A DNA stretch of 64,000 nucleotides from Chitinispirillaceae bacterium (GCA_016927235.1 JAFGNB010000333.1:1-64000); one strand, 5' to 3'. Positions 7,305 to 17,063 are shown, counted from the stretch's first letter. The notes: generated by a model from the letters alone, not told the origin. Made by a program: numbers and translations.

Positions 7305-8482
7305 TCGCGGTCGGTTGTGTCGTCGCCGCTTCGGCCAGTGCGGCCGGCGGTGAAACCCCATTGAAAACGGCTGCACAGTACGATCGGGAAATCAAACGCA
7401 GTACGAAGCAGCTCGACGAGATTCGTGCCGGCCTCGAGAGGGGAAGGGAGAAACTCAAGGCGCTGCAGCGGGAGGAGGGCACCTATCGTACCCAACTCGA
7501 GCAGCTTGAGAAAAACATATCGGCGTCACATCGATATTTGAAAATGCTCACCGTGCGGATCGATACGGTTGAGGCGATCATTCAACGGCTGACCGACTCG
7601 CTGGTGGTTGCCGGGCGTCGGCTTGAATCGAGACAGAAAATCATGCGTCAACGTTTGCGGCAGGCTTACATGAACGGTCCGACGCACTCACTGTTTCTGA
7701 TTTTCGCCTCGGGAAGTCCGCTCGATGCGGTCAATCGCGCGCGCTACCTCGAAGAGCTCAACCGGTACGACCGGGATCTCGCGGAAAAGATCGAATCATC
7801 CCGCCGCGCCATCGACGTGAAGAAAAAGGCGGAACAGGAGGAGCGTATTCATTTGTCAAAATTACGCACGGCCAAGGAGGCCGAGCGCGGGGAGCTCGTC
7901 GCCGAGGAGAAGCAACGGAAGATGATGCTCGCCGACGTGCAGCGGAACAGGGAAAACTGGGAGGCGATGGTCAAGGAGCTCGAGGCTTCACAGAAGGAAC
8001 TCACCGCCATGATCAGGCTCCTGGAAAAAAAACGGAAAAAAGCGCGTGCCGGCGTTTCACGCGCGACCATTGCATCTTTTGAAAAACGCAAAGGCACGCT
8101 GCCCTGGCCCATCGAGGGGCCGGTTGTCGGCCGATTCGGCAAGGTCGTTCATCCCGAGTACCAGACGGTCATCATGAACAACGGGGTCGATATCGAGGCA
8201 AACGCGGGGGACGCCGTCCGCTGCATCGCCGCAGGAACCGTCATCCATACCGGTTCAATGCGCGGACTGGGTAAAATGGTGATCGTCGACCATGTCGGCG
8301 GTTACCTTTCGATCTATGCGCAACTGCAAAAGATCGACGTCGCAATTGACCAGAAGGTGGTCATGGATTCGGTTGTAGGCCGGGTGGGCGACCCAAAATC
8401 GTCCGACGAGGCGAAGCTCCATTTTGAAATCAGAAAATCGGCCGAAGCGCTCAATCCCGTCGAATGGCTGGAAAAACGGTAA
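7262..8482 (+). CDS. EnvC-like murein hydrolase activator with degenerate LytM domain
   Basis: 406 residues from a GTG inside the end of ftsX. A signal peptide (SRIIAVGCVVAASASAAGG) is followed by long coiled coils (residues about 35-275) and a C-terminal M23/LytM domain (about 280-406). The zinc ligands expected in active M23 enzymes are missing: residues 306-310 read NNGVD where a His is expected, YAQLQK replaces YAHL, and KLHFEIR (385-391) lacks the first His of HxH. This is the pattern of EnvC, which does not cut peptidoglycan but activates amidases under FtsEX control. The overlap with ftsX supports the pairing. Confidence 0.8.
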   Translation: MDGKRGRGKKVSRIIAVGCVVAASASAAGGETPLKTAAQYDREIKRSTKQLDEIRAGLERGREKLKALQREEGTYRTQLEQLEKNISASHRYLKMLTVRIDTVEAIIQRLTDSLVVAGRRLESRQKIMRQRLRQAYMNGPTHSLFLIFASGSPLDAVNRARYLEELNRYDRDLAEKIESSRRAIDVKKKAEQEERIHLSKLRTAKEAERGELVAEEKQRKMMLADVQRNRENWEAMVKELEASQKELTAMIRLLEKKRKKARAGVSRATIASFEKRKGTLPWPIEGPVVGRFGKVVHPEYQTVIMNNGVDIEANAGDAVRCIAAGTVIHTGSMRGLGKMVIVDHVGGYLSIYAQLQKIDVAIDQKVVMDSVVGRVGDPKSSDEAKLHFEIRKSAEALNPVEWLEKR

Positions 8483-8491
8483 TACGGTAAT

Positions 8492-9625
8492 ATGGCTCAG
8501 CTGCAATGGAACATGGTGCTAGGACAGGAACGCGTTAAGGATTTTTTTTCGTCGGCTTTTACAAACGGCACGATCGGACATGCCTATCTTCTCAGCGGAG
8601 AGGCGGGCACGGGGACATTTACCGCCGCGCTTGAAATCTCGATGGCCCTGCTCTGCAGCAGCGAAACGGCACGTCCCTGTTACACCTGCAGCAGCTGCAG
8701 AAGAGTGCGCTCCTATTCGCATCCCGATTTTCATGTCGTCATGCCTTTTGCATTGAAAAAAGAGCATAAAACGACCGACAATAAAATTACCGAGGCCGGG
8801 TGGGAAGCCTTCGCGGCCGGGGTGAGGGAGCGGATGGAAGATCCGTACCTTGTTCCTGAATTTTCAACGCCTCCGTCCATACCGGTTGACTGGATACGTG
8901 AACTGACTCATTCCATCAGGCGGGGTGCCGTTGAAAAGGGTAAAAACATCGTCATTCTCGACGGTATCGATGTTATGCTGAAGGAGTCGGCCAACACATT
9001 GCTCAAAACACTCGAGGAACCGCCGCCCGATACGCTTTTGCTTCTCTGTACCGACCGGCCGCACGTCGTGCTGCCGACCATCGTGTCGCGCTGCCAGCTT
9101 CTCCGTTTTGCGGCGCTTCCTCCCGATACGATAAGGTTGGAACTTGTTTCCCGCCTCTCGCTTTCTCCCGACGACCCCCGGCTCGATGCGGTAGCGCACG
9201 TCGGTTCTCTCGGTCGCGCACAATCGCTCCTGCGGCATATCGATGCGTCCGCCCGGCAGGATGCACGGGAGTTCTGGCGTCTGATCATTGAGCAGGACCA
9301 TCTTGCATTGTTTGACAAGATCGACGAAATCAGCGCCTCTGCGGATTACGGCAGGCATGAAAACCTTTTTATGCAGCTGATGTACGGAATACGGAATGCT
9401 TTTTTTACGAAAATGAACGGTACTGAAAACTATATTATGGGCGGGAGCGCTCTATCGGGTGTAGTGGAGCAGGTGATATCTCCCCATGCGATGGGCGTGC
9501 TTGCGCAGCACTGCGAGACGGCCATCGGCAGGATCAGGGCGAGAACGAATATCGCACTGGTGCTGATCAATTTCGCACTGTCGGTCATGGAGTTTTACAA
9601 TGAGCAAAAACAGCAAGGTCATTGA
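8492..9625 (+). CDS. holB: DNA polymerase III delta' subunit
   Basis: 377 residues of the clamp-loader AAA+ type. The N-terminus has VLGQERVKDFF, HAYLLSGEAGTGTFTAAL, the zinc cluster CYTCSSC.R, and later KGKNIVILDGIDVMLKESANTLLKTLEEPPPDTLLLL, as in delta'. The P-loop reads GEAGTGTF without the usual Lys, which fits delta' as a non-hydrolysing clamp-loader subunit. It sits 9 bases after the envC-like gene and overlaps ricT by 26 bases. It works in the replisome, opening the sliding clamp. Confidence 0.85.
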   Translation: MAQLQWNMVLGQERVKDFFSSAFTNGTIGHAYLLSGEAGTGTFTAALEISMALLCSSETARPCYTCSSCRRVRSYSHPDFHVVMPFALKKEHKTTDNKITEAGWEAFAAGVRERMEDPYLVPEFSTPPSIPVDWIRELTHSIRRGAVEKGKNIVILDGIDVMLKESANTLLKTLEEPPPDTLLLLCTDRPHVVLPTIVSRCQLLRFAALPPDTIRLELVSRLSLSPDDPRLDAVAHVGSLGRAQSLLRHIDASARQDAREFWRLIIEQDHLALFDKIDEISASADYGRHENLFMQLMYGIRNAFFTKMNGTENYIMGGSALSGVVEQVISPHAMGVLAQHCETAIGRIRARTNIALVLINFALSVMEFYNEQKQQGH

Positions 9626-10424
9626 GGTCGTTTTCAAGGGCGAGCGACGCGCGATCTACCGTAACCGCAATGAACTGGAGATAACGGAAGGAGATTTCGT
9701 CGTCGTGGAGGCGGAGCGAGGCCAGGACCTCGGCAAGGTGTCGCTCGTCGGATCGCTTGTACGGCTGAAACGGGGCAAGGGCGAGACACGGAGCATCATC
9801 CGCAAGGCGATTGCGGAAGATATCGCCATGCACGAAAAAAACAAGGAAAAGGAACGTACGGCGTTCGGCGTCTGCAAGGAGAAGATCAAGCATTACAACC
9901 TCGACATGAAGCTGGTAGACGTCGAACTGCAGTTCGACGGCAGCAAAATCACTTTCTACTTTACCGCCGCACAGCGGGTCGATTTCAGAGAGCTTGTCAA
10001 GGACCTGGCCTCCGTCTATCGAACGAGGATCGAACTGCGGCAGATCGGCGTTCGGGACGAAGCCAAGCGGATCAGCGGGTGCGGGATCTGCGGCCGCAAA
10101 CAGTGCTGCAGCGCGTTCCTCAACGAATTTGAACAGATCACCACCCAGATGGCGAAAAATCAGCAGCTTGCTCTCAACCCTTCGAAAATATCGGGCAATT
10201 GCGGAAGGCTGCTCTGCTGCCTGCGGTATGAGGATGACCTCTACGTTGATATTTTCAGGGAATTTCCACCCATCGGGAGCCAGATCACCATCGGGGAGAA
10301 GAAGGGCGTTTTGAATTATATCAATATTTTCGACGGCAAGGGGCTTATTAATTTCCGCGATAACGGCCAGGAGTGGCTTACCCCGGAGGAGATGAAGAAA
10401 GGGACAATCGAATATGTCGCTTAA
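9600..10424 (+). CDS. ricT: PSP1-domain protein RicT (YaaT-like)
   Basis: 274 residues, starting with the ATG inside the end of holB. The PSP1 domain is marked by DLGKVSLVG near residue 42 and the cysteine-rich block CGICGRKQCC... and NCGRLLCCLRYE (about 160-215). In Bacillus RicT joins RicA and RicF in an iron-sulfur complex that promotes RNase Y processing. No RicA or RicF is in this window. The pairing of holB with a PSP1 gene is common in bacteria. It overlaps metG by 11 bases. Confidence 0.85.
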   Translation: MSKNSKVIEVVFKGERRAIYRNRNELEITEGDFVVVEAERGQDLGKVSLVGSLVRLKRGKGETRSIIRKAIAEDIAMHEKNKEKERTAFGVCKEKIKHYNLDMKLVDVELQFDGSKITFYFTAAQRVDFRELVKDLASVYRTRIELRQIGVRDEAKRISGCGICGRKQCCSAFLNEFEQITTQMAKNQQLALNPSKISGNCGRLLCCLRYEDDLYVDIFREFPPIGSQITIGEKKGVLNYINIFDGKGLINFRDNGQEWLTPEEMKKGTIEYVA

Positions 10425-12411
10425 AAAGCGGTTCCTGGTGACCATGGCTTTGCCGTATGCAAACGCCGATATCCATCTCGGCCACCTGCTTGAGGCGGTG
10501 CAGACCGATATCTTCGTGCGGTTCCAGCGCCTGCGCGGACATGAGGTCGCATTCGTCTGCGCCGACGACACCCACGGCACCCCCATCGAACTGTCGGCGG
10601 CCAGACGGGGAATCACTCCCGAAGCGCTCATCGCCGAAGCATACGAGAACCATCGGCGGGATTATGCCGGATTCGACATCGGCTTCGATATTTTTTACAC
10701 CACGAATTCGCCCGAAAACCGCCGGTATGCCGAATTGATTTATCAAAACCTCCGCCGGGGGGGCCTTATCATCGAGAAAGAGATCGACCAGTACTACTGC
10801 GAGCATGACCGCAGGTTTCTGCCCGACCGGTTTATTACCGGCACCTGCCCGCGGTGCAACGCTTCGAAGCAGTACGGCGACGTCTGCGAGGCCTGCGGAG
10901 CCACCTATAATCCCACCGAGCTCATCGATCCGCACTGCGTCATCTGCAACGGCGCGCCGGTAATGCGCCGGTCCGTCCATTTCTATGTGGAACTCAATAA
11001 ATGTGAAGCGTTCCTGCGGGAATACATCAACCGCGAAGGAGTGCTGCAGGACGACATGCGCAATTTCGTCACCACCTGGATCAACGAGGGGCTGCGGGAA
11101 TGGTGCATTTCGCGCGACGGCCCCTATTTCGGATTCGCCATCCCCGGCACAAAGGATAAATACTTTTACGTCTGGCTCGACGCACCCGTCGGATACATCT
11201 CCTCCACCGACCGGTGGTGCGGCGAAACGGGCCGTTCCGTCGACGATTACTGGTCGTCCGCCTGCGACGCCGAGGTGGTGCATTTCATCGGCAAGGATAT
11301 CGTTTACTTCCACACGCTCTTCTGGCCCGTCATGTTGAAATACTCCTCATTCAAGCTTCCCGGCCGGTTTTTCATCCACGGTTTTCTCAACATCAGGGGA
11401 GAGAAGATGTCGAAATCGCGCGGCACCTTCATTCTCGCGCGCGACTATCTGGGGAAAATCGGACATCCGCAGGCAGCGGAATTTCTCCGTTTTTTTTACG
11501 GATCGAAGCTGATGCCCAATGCCGAGGATTTCGATTTCACCGCGGAGGAACTGCTCAACCGGGCCAACACCACCCTGTCGAACAACATCGGGAACCTTCA
11601 CCACCGGACTGCGGTCTTCTGCGACCGATCGTTCGGCGGCGCGGTGCCCGACGCTCCGTGGGACGAGACAATCGCCGCGGAGGTTGAGGACGCCGCAGCG
11701 GCGATCGAAGGACATTTCGAGCGGGGAGAATACAAGCTCGCCGTTGAACGAATCCATGCGCTCGGCAACCGGGGGAACAAATATTATCAGGACGGCAGGC
11801 CGTGGGAGAGTATCAAATCCGACCCGCAAAAGGCCGCAGTCGTCATGGTCACCTGCGTCAATTTGACGAAGGCGCTCGCCGTGTTTCTCAAGCCGATCGT
11901 TCCCTCGATAAGCGGTTGTATCGAACGTAAACTGGGGGTGACCCTTGCGTGGAACGATTACGCATTCTCGCTGCGAAATATGAAAATGGGACCGACCGAG
12001 AAACTGGTCCGGCCTCTCGAAAAGGCCGATGTGGAACCGCTCTTCGGCGCGGCAGCAAATGAGCCGAAGGCCGACGCTGCCGCCGGCCAGATCGATAGTG
12101 ATTATTTTAATAAAGTTTCGCTTCAGGTGGCGACCGTCACGGCGGCAGAACCGGTGCCGAAGTCGAGCAAGCTGCTCAAACTCCTGATCGATCTGGGAAC
12201 GGAAAAGCGGCAGATCGTTGCGGGCATTGCCGCCCATTACACACCCGAAAGCATTGTCGGCAAACAGATCGTGGTGGTGGCCAACCTCAAACCCGTAAAG
12301 CTCTTCGGCGAGCTTTCGCAGGGAATGGTGCTTGCCGCGAAGAACGCCGACGGTTCGCTGGCGGTCGTAACGCCGGAACGTGCGGCCGACGCGGGAGCGC
12401 CGGTGGCATGA
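10414..12411 (+). CDS. metG: Methionyl-tRNA synthetase with C-terminal tRNA-binding domain
   Basis: 665 residues. The class I signature HLGH is in PYANADIHLGHLLE (about residues 13-27) and KMSKS in GEKMSKSRG (about 330). The zinc knuckle CPRC...CEAC and CVIC lies near 145-180. The anticodon-binding helices follow, then from about 565 a tRNA-binding (EMAP/Trbp111) domain begins at DYFNKVSLQVATV. It charges tRNA-Met for initiation and elongation. It overlaps ricT (ATG at 10414) and shares ATGA with recJ. Confidence 0.95.
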   Translation: MSLKKRFLVTMALPYANADIHLGHLLEAVQTDIFVRFQRLRGHEVAFVCADDTHGTPIELSAARRGITPEALIAEAYENHRRDYAGFDIGFDIFYTTNSPENRRYAELIYQNLRRGGLIIEKEIDQYYCEHDRRFLPDRFITGTCPRCNASKQYGDVCEACGATYNPTELIDPHCVICNGAPVMRRSVHFYVELNKCEAFLREYINREGVLQDDMRNFVTTWINEGLREWCISRDGPYFGFAIPGTKDKYFYVWLDAPVGYISSTDRWCGETGRSVDDYWSSACDAEVVHFIGKDIVYFHTLFWPVMLKYSSFKLPGRFFIHGFLNIRGEKMSKSRGTFILARDYLGKIGHPQAAEFLRFFYGSKLMPNAEDFDFTAEELLNRANTTLSNNIGNLHHRTAVFCDRSFGGAVPDAPWDETIAAEVEDAAAAIEGHFERGEYKLAVERIHALGNRGNKYYQDGRPWESIKSDPQKAAVVMVTCVNLTKALAVFLKPIVPSISGCIERKLGVTLAWNDYAFSLRNMKMGPTEKLVRPLEKADVEPLFGAAANEPKADAAAGQIDSDYFNKVSLQVATVTAAEPVPKSSKLLKLLIDLGTEKRQIVAGIAAHYTPESIVGKQIVVVANLKPVKLFGELSQGMVLAAKNADGSLAVVTPERAADAGAPVA

Positions 12412-14123
12412 ACGGATTTTCCCGGCTGCAGGAACGGATAGCCCTCAGGCAGGCCGACGACGCGGCCGCCGGCCGTCTTGCCGCCGAGCTTTCGATTCCT
12501 TTCGCCGTCGCGCGGGTGCTCTGCGGCCGCGACCTTGTCTCGCGTGATGCGTGCAGGGCCTTCTTCAGACCGTCGATCGAACATTTCAACGACCCGTTTC
12601 TGTTTCCTCATATGGAACGAGCGGTTATCCGTATTGTCAGGGCGCTCGAGGCGAACGAGCTGATCGTCGTTTACGGCGATTACGACGTTGACGGCATAAC
12701 GGCCACGGTGCTCATGCTGCGCGTGCTCCGACGGCTCGGCGCCCGGTGCGACTACTACCTTCCCAACCGCCTCACCGAAGGGTACGGTCTTTCCGAGGAA
12801 GGGGTGAAGAAGATCGCGCAGGGCGGTGCGACGCTTATTATTACCGTCGACTGCGGGATCGGTTCCCGTGACGAAGTGGCGATCGCAGCCTGCCTCGGCA
12901 TCGACTGCATCGTCACCGATCATCACGAGATCCATCACGAACCTCCGGCAGCCTGCGCGATTCTCGATCCGAAGGAGCCCGGGTGCACCTATCCCTATCG
13001 TGATCTTTCGGGCGTCGGGGTGGCGCTCAAGCTCTGCCAGGCGCTCGCGCTTCATCTGAAACAAGGGGAGGAGCTGTGGCGGAACTATCTTGACCTGGCG
13101 GCACTCGGCACCGCGGCCGACATCGTCCCCCTGACGCGGGAAAACCGGGTGATCGCCCATCTTGGTTTCGAGCAGATGAAAACGACCGCCAACCGGGGGC
13201 TGAAAGCGCTCATGACCCAGCAGGGGCTTGCCGGCAAGCCGCTTTCGACCTCCCAGGTCGTTTTCCAGCTTGCGCCCTGCATCAATGCCGTCGGACGACT
13301 GGGCGATTCCCGCACCGGCATCGAACTGCTCATGACCGACGACGATGCGCAGGCGCAGAAGTACGCTTCACAGCTGCGCGCCGCGAATATCGAGCGCCGT
13401 GAACTTGACGGCGCAGTTGCCAAAGAAGCTTATGCCTGGATCGAAACGAACGCCGATTCCGCACGCGACGTCGGCCTTATCGTTGGAAGCGAACACTGGC
13501 ATGCGGGCGTGATCGGGATTGTCGCCTCGAAAATCGTCGAACGGTACCACAGGCCGGCGATCCTGTTTTCCGTCGGTCGCGACGGCTACGCCCGGGGGTC
13601 GGGGAGGAGCATCCCCGCTCTTCACCTGCTCGAAGCGCTTAACAGGTGCGCCGACCTGCTCGAGGGGTACGGCGGCCATGCGGCGGCCGCGGGAATGACC
13701 ATTAAAACCGACATGATCGAACCGTTCCGCACACGGTTCAACGAGGTAGTACGCGGCATGACGGCGCCGGATGATTTTATTCCGGTGATCATGGCAGACG
13801 CCGAAGCGGACATTCCCGATATAACGCCGAAATTCTACCGGATCATCAAACAGATGGAACCGTTCGGTCCCGGGAACATGCGGCCGGTGTTTTTGGCCCG
13901 GGGGGTGCGGCATCGTTCGGCGCCCAGGATCGTGGGCGATACGCACCTGAAAATGTCGCTCATCGGCGGCGGAGTCTTCATGGATGCAATCGGTTTCAAT
14001 TTCAGCGACCGTTACCATCAGGTCAAGGATGTCTCGACGCTTTCGGTCGCCTATACGGTCGATGAGAACGAGTGGAACGGCAGGGTGAACTTTCAGATGA
14101 AAGTGAAAGGAATCGCCGTATGA
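12408..14123 (+). CDS. recJ: Single-stranded-DNA-specific exonuclease RecJ
   Basis: 571 residues. DHH-family motifs are intact: YGDYDVDGITATVL (about residues 89-102), CIVTDHHEI (near 165) and the DHHA1 block GYGGHAAAAGM (near 420). The enzyme degrades 5' single strands in recombination and mismatch repair. Start and stop are both coupled: ATGA with metG at 12408 and ATGA with argH at 14120. The length is normal for the family. Confidence 0.93.
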   Translation: MNGFSRLQERIALRQADDAAAGRLAAELSIPFAVARVLCGRDLVSRDACRAFFRPSIEHFNDPFLFPHMERAVIRIVRALEANELIVVYGDYDVDGITATVLMLRVLRRLGARCDYYLPNRLTEGYGLSEEGVKKIAQGGATLIITVDCGIGSRDEVAIAACLGIDCIVTDHHEIHHEPPAACAILDPKEPGCTYPYRDLSGVGVALKLCQALALHLKQGEELWRNYLDLAALGTAADIVPLTRENRVIAHLGFEQMKTTANRGLKALMTQQGLAGKPLSTSQVVFQLAPCINAVGRLGDSRTGIELLMTDDDAQAQKYASQLRAANIERRELDGAVAKEAYAWIETNADSARDVGLIVGSEHWHAGVIGIVASKIVERYHRPAILFSVGRDGYARGSGRSIPALHLLEALNRCADLLEGYGGHAAAAGMTIKTDMIEPFRTRFNEVVRGMTAPDDFIPVIMADAEADIPDITPKFYRIIKQMEPFGPGNMRPVFLARGVRHRSAPRIVGDTHLKMSLIGGGVFMDAIGFNFSDRYHQVKDVSTLSVAYTVDENEWNGRVNFQMKVKGIAV

Positions 14124-15493
14124 AAATGTGGGACGGACGGTTTGCAAAACCATCGGACTCGCTCATGGAACAGTTTCATAATTCCATCTCTTTCGATCAA
14201 ACGCTGATCGATGAGGATATAGCCTGCAGCACTGCCTGGGCGGGAGCGCTCGAACGAATAGGAATTTTTACGCGGAAAGAGGCTGCGACGGTGACGGCGG
14301 CGCTCGCCGCCATCGGGAAGGATTACCGCAAGGGAAAAATCACTTTTTCTCCGCATGATGAAGATATCCACATGGCGATCGAACGAATGCTGGTTGAAAG
14401 GGTGGGGGAGGCCGGGGCGCGGCTCCATACCGGAAGGTCGCGCAACGATCAGACGGCTACCGACCTGCGGCTTTTTATAAAGAAACGGCTGCTTGATCTG
14501 CACAACGAAGTGATCGAGCTGCAGCAGGCGCTCGTTTATCGGGCTGAAACCGACCTCGATGTGATTATGCCCGGTTTCACGCATCTCCAGCAGGCGCAGC
14601 CGATTCTGCTTTCACACTACTGGCTTTCGTTTTTCTTCCTGCTCGATCGCGACAAAAAGCGCATCGGCAACGCCTCTGTCGCGGCCGATACGCTGCCGCT
14701 CGGCAGCGGAGCGATAGCCGGAAGCGGATTCGACGTCGATCGCGCCGGGCTCGCCGAAACGCTCGGCTTTACCGACATCAGCGACAACAGCATCGACGCC
14801 GTTGCTTCCCGCGACTATGTTCTCGACGCCCTCGCCGCCTGCGCTTCCCTCGGCGTCAGTATGAGCCGGTATGCCGAGGATCTCATCATTTTTTCTTCCC
14901 GTGAGTTCGGATTCATCGAAATCGACGATGCCTGGTCAACCGGTTCGAGCATGATGCCCCAGAAAAAAAACCCGGATTCTCTCGAGCTCATCCGGGGAAA
15001 ATGCGGCCGTTTTATCGGAAACTACACCCGGATGGCCGCGACCCTCAAAGGCGTGGGTCTTGCGTATTACAAAGACCTTCAGGAAGACAAGGAACCGCTC
15101 TTCGACAGCGTGTCCCAAACGGAAATCGTGCTTCGGGTGTTCACCCGGGTGATCGCCACCTTATCTGTCAGAAGAAAGCGCATCGCTGACGACCTCCATC
15201 CGTTTCTTTTCGCAACCGACCTTGCCGACTACCTTGTGCGCAAAGGAGCGCCCTTCCGGAAGGCGCATCGGACCGTCGGCCGGATCATCGGCCACTGTCT
15301 TGAACGGAACATTGCCCTTACCTCTATTAGCGTGGATGAACTGCGCGGTTTTTCCGACCTTTTCTGCGATGATGCAATGAAACTTTTTTCCTGGGAAGGC
15401 GCCATTGCTGCAAGGAGTATCTGTGGAGGTACCGGCAGGGGGAGCGTTAAGGCGCAGATCAGCAAAGCGAAAAAGCTTCTTCGCAAGGGATGA
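14120..15493 (+). CDS. argH: Argininosuccinate lyase
   Basis: 457 residues from the ATG at 14120 (MKMWDGRFAKPSD), which overlaps the recJ stop as ATGA. The upstream in-frame start at 14072 would only add residues inside recJ. The fumarase/aspartase signature GSSMMPQKKNPD lies near residue 275, and HTGRSRNDQ and TAWAGALE are also present. It splits argininosuccinate into arginine and fumarate, the last step of arginine synthesis. No other arg gene is in the window. Confidence 0.95.
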   Translation: MKMWDGRFAKPSDSLMEQFHNSISFDQTLIDEDIACSTAWAGALERIGIFTRKEAATVTAALAAIGKDYRKGKITFSPHDEDIHMAIERMLVERVGEAGARLHTGRSRNDQTATDLRLFIKKRLLDLHNEVIELQQALVYRAETDLDVIMPGFTHLQQAQPILLSHYWLSFFFLLDRDKKRIGNASVAADTLPLGSGAIAGSGFDVDRAGLAETLGFTDISDNSIDAVASRDYVLDALAACASLGVSMSRYAEDLIIFSSREFGFIEIDDAWSTGSSMMPQKKNPDSLELIRGKCGRFIGNYTRMAATLKGVGLAYYKDLQEDKEPLFDSVSQTEIVLRVFTRVIATLSVRRKRIADDLHPFLFATDLADYLVRKGAPFRKAHRTVGRIIGHCLERNIALTSISVDELRGFSDLFCDDAMKLFSWEGAIAARSICGGTGRGSVKAQISKAKKLLRKG

Positions 15494-15607
15494 AAAAATT
15501 TAAATAAAAATTATTGCCGCAACGGAAAAAAAGGTATATATTTCCATTACCAGCAATTACTATCCTACCTGCAAGGCCCTCTTGCAGCAATTTGGGTGAA
15601 GCGGAAA

Positions 15608-15637
15608 GCGCCGGTGCAATGCCGGCGCATTCTATTT
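15608..15637 (+). terminator. Hairpin after argH
   Basis: GCGCCGG (15608-15614) pairs with CCGGCGC (15622-15628) across a 7-base loop, followed by ATTCTATTT. It lies between the convergent argH and the minus-strand gene at 15733 and probably ends the forward housekeeping operon. A second perfect 7-pair hairpin, CTGCAAG/CTTGCAG, is at 15569-15587 without a T-tract. Confidence 0.5.
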
Positions 15638-15732
15638 GAGGAACCGCAGGGGCTCGCGGCGATAGTCCGCCATGCCCAGCGGAGCGCATATTCAGGAAAA
15701 TTCCCGTAATAAAAGCGTTGCGTTTTCGCCGC

Positions 15733-16662
15733 CTACTGCAGGGGCCGAAACCTGATCATCGGCGGTCGCCGTCTTTTTTTGGGTCGGTCCCGGCCGACCG
15801 GTTTTCTACGGCTATAACGGGTGAGCCAGGCTTCCGCCTTTATTATTTCTTCGGGATCATCGAACGTGAGCTCATCAGGATTACTCATGTGATAAAAAGA
15901 GTAGAGATCCGCCCATTCCTGCAGCGAGTTCGCCGTCGGCATGCGGACGGAACCTCCGTAATGGAACATCGAAAGCTCCGGGTAGTTCAGTACCGGATCC
16001 CGGCGAAAGCCCGGCGGATAGGTATAGACCCGTTCCTCGATGACGACCTTGTACTCCACCCGGTTGCAGTTATGAACCATCCGCCTTACCGTCAGGTTGG
16101 AGGGGGAAGCGGTGTCGGCGGTGTCGGGGCGGTCGTTGCGCACGCGGGGCGCCGAAAGGAGCGGAGTGGTGTCGCTTCCGGCGGCCGGAAATATTGACAC
16201 ACGTAAAAGATCGCCGGCGGGGTCGTTTGTCAGATATACCTTTACGGGAGCGGTACGATCCGCGCTTTCGACACTTTGCATCCCCGCGTAATGCCACTTT
16301 CCATCTTCGGTGTATTGAAAATGGATGACGGCGCCGCCGGCGGCTTGACCGCTTATCGTCACTTCCACGCATGAATCATCATCAGGCGCCATGCGATTGA
16401 GGCAAAGCTTCCATCGCTCCGGACGCGATACAATGAGTATTTCGGGAATACAGTAATAGTCCGCGCCGCTTTCGGCATCGGTAACGGAACTATCACCGGA
16501 GGGATCCGCAACCGCCCACCGGACGCTGATGAGAATGGAAACGATCACCATCATTGCAATCGGGCGGGAAGAGCATTTCCGCGGAGCGTCGTTGAAAAAT
16601 CCGGCTGTTCGGTTAATTTTATTCATCCATCCTCGGGTTGTCCGGTGGAATCTGCTCATCAT
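15733..16662 (-). CDS. Secreted protein of unknown function
   Basis: 309 residues from the ATG at 16662; an ATG at 16626 with GAGG just upstream is also possible. A hydrophobic segment (PIAMMVIVSILISVRWAVA) near residues 35-55 would be a signal or anchor. The middle has a beta-rich stretch (VEVTISGQAAGGAVIHFQYTEDGKWHYAG). A region about 225-285 has YPPGFRRDPVLNYPELSMFHYGG and LQEWADLYSFYHM, and the tail is strongly basic (RRKPVGRDRPKKRRRPP). I recognise no family. A surface or periplasmic role is inferred from the leader only. Confidence 0.55.
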   Translation of the reverse strand: MMSRFHRTTRGWMNKINRTAGFFNDAPRKCSSRPIAMMVIVSILISVRWAVADPSGDSSVTDAESGADYYCIPEILIVSRPERWKLCLNRMAPDDDSCVEVTISGQAAGGAVIHFQYTEDGKWHYAGMQSVESADRTAPVKVYLTNDPAGDLLRVSIFPAAGSDTTPLLSAPRVRNDRPDTADTASPSNLTVRRMVHNCNRVEYKVVIEERVYTYPPGFRRDPVLNYPELSMFHYGGSVRMPTANSLQEWADLYSFYHMSNPDELTFDDPEEIIKAEAWLTRYSRRKPVGRDRPKKRRRPPMIRFRPLQ

Positions 16663-16665
16663 CAA

Positions 16666-17063
16666 AATACTTTCCCGTGAAACCCGCGTCGCTGCAAAAT
16701 ACGTTGGAAAGAGTAGTATTTTTCTGAGGCGGGAGAGGAAGTGATTTTATCAGGTGCAGGGAAGGAGGGGGAGTACGGAGGCACTCTAAGCACCCCATGC
16801 GCCTTGAAAACCGTGATCGCCGAAACTCGGCTTCCCGCGGATTGTTAAGCGGATTTCCGACTTCCGCACCCCGCGATCACCGGAGGGCGGATGAATGGGG
16901 TTATGAAACCATGGTGCACGGACATTTACGGTCCTTCATCCTCCTAAAATTTTTTTGACACCGGTGCAAACATTTTATATTTTCACTTTTCCTTAACGGG
17001 TTGATTTGAATGACAAGTGGAAACAGTAGAACAATATAAAAGCGGTAATCCCAACTAAACGCT
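16666..17063. other. Regulatory gap before the hydrogenase operon
   Basis: No coding frame is convincing. The stretch separates the divergent unknown gene from the hydrogenase operon. Its right part is AT-rich and carries the promoter at 16955-16983. The left part (16740-16930) is purine-rich and shows no structure I can name. Confidence 0.4.
16955..16983 (+). promoter_or_regulatory. Promoter of the hydrogenase operon
   Basis: A perfect TTGACA (16955-16960) is followed after 17 bases by TATTTT (16978-16983); TATATT overlaps it at 16976. Initiation near 16990 would leave a leader of about 75 bases before the ATG at 17064. The T-run just before the -35 box may act as an UP element. Confidence 0.6.

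Noticed and set aside
9585-10631. Long minus-strand open frame of 348 codons
   Set aside because: It lies opposite ricT and the start of metG, whose motifs are clear. It has no family likeness and is an antisense shadow.
11347-12237. Long minus-strand open frame of 296 codons
   Set aside because: It is opposite the metG C-terminal half and has low-complexity, charge-rich content without motifs.
15569-15587. Perfect CTGCAAG/CTTGCAG hairpin
   Set aside because: It was considered as an attenuator or terminator, but there is no T-tract and no leader peptide or downstream forward gene.
16740-16930. Purine-rich leader considered as a riboswitch
   Set aside because: It lies before the predicted initiation site of the hydrogenase operon, and I could not fit it to any aptamer consensus.
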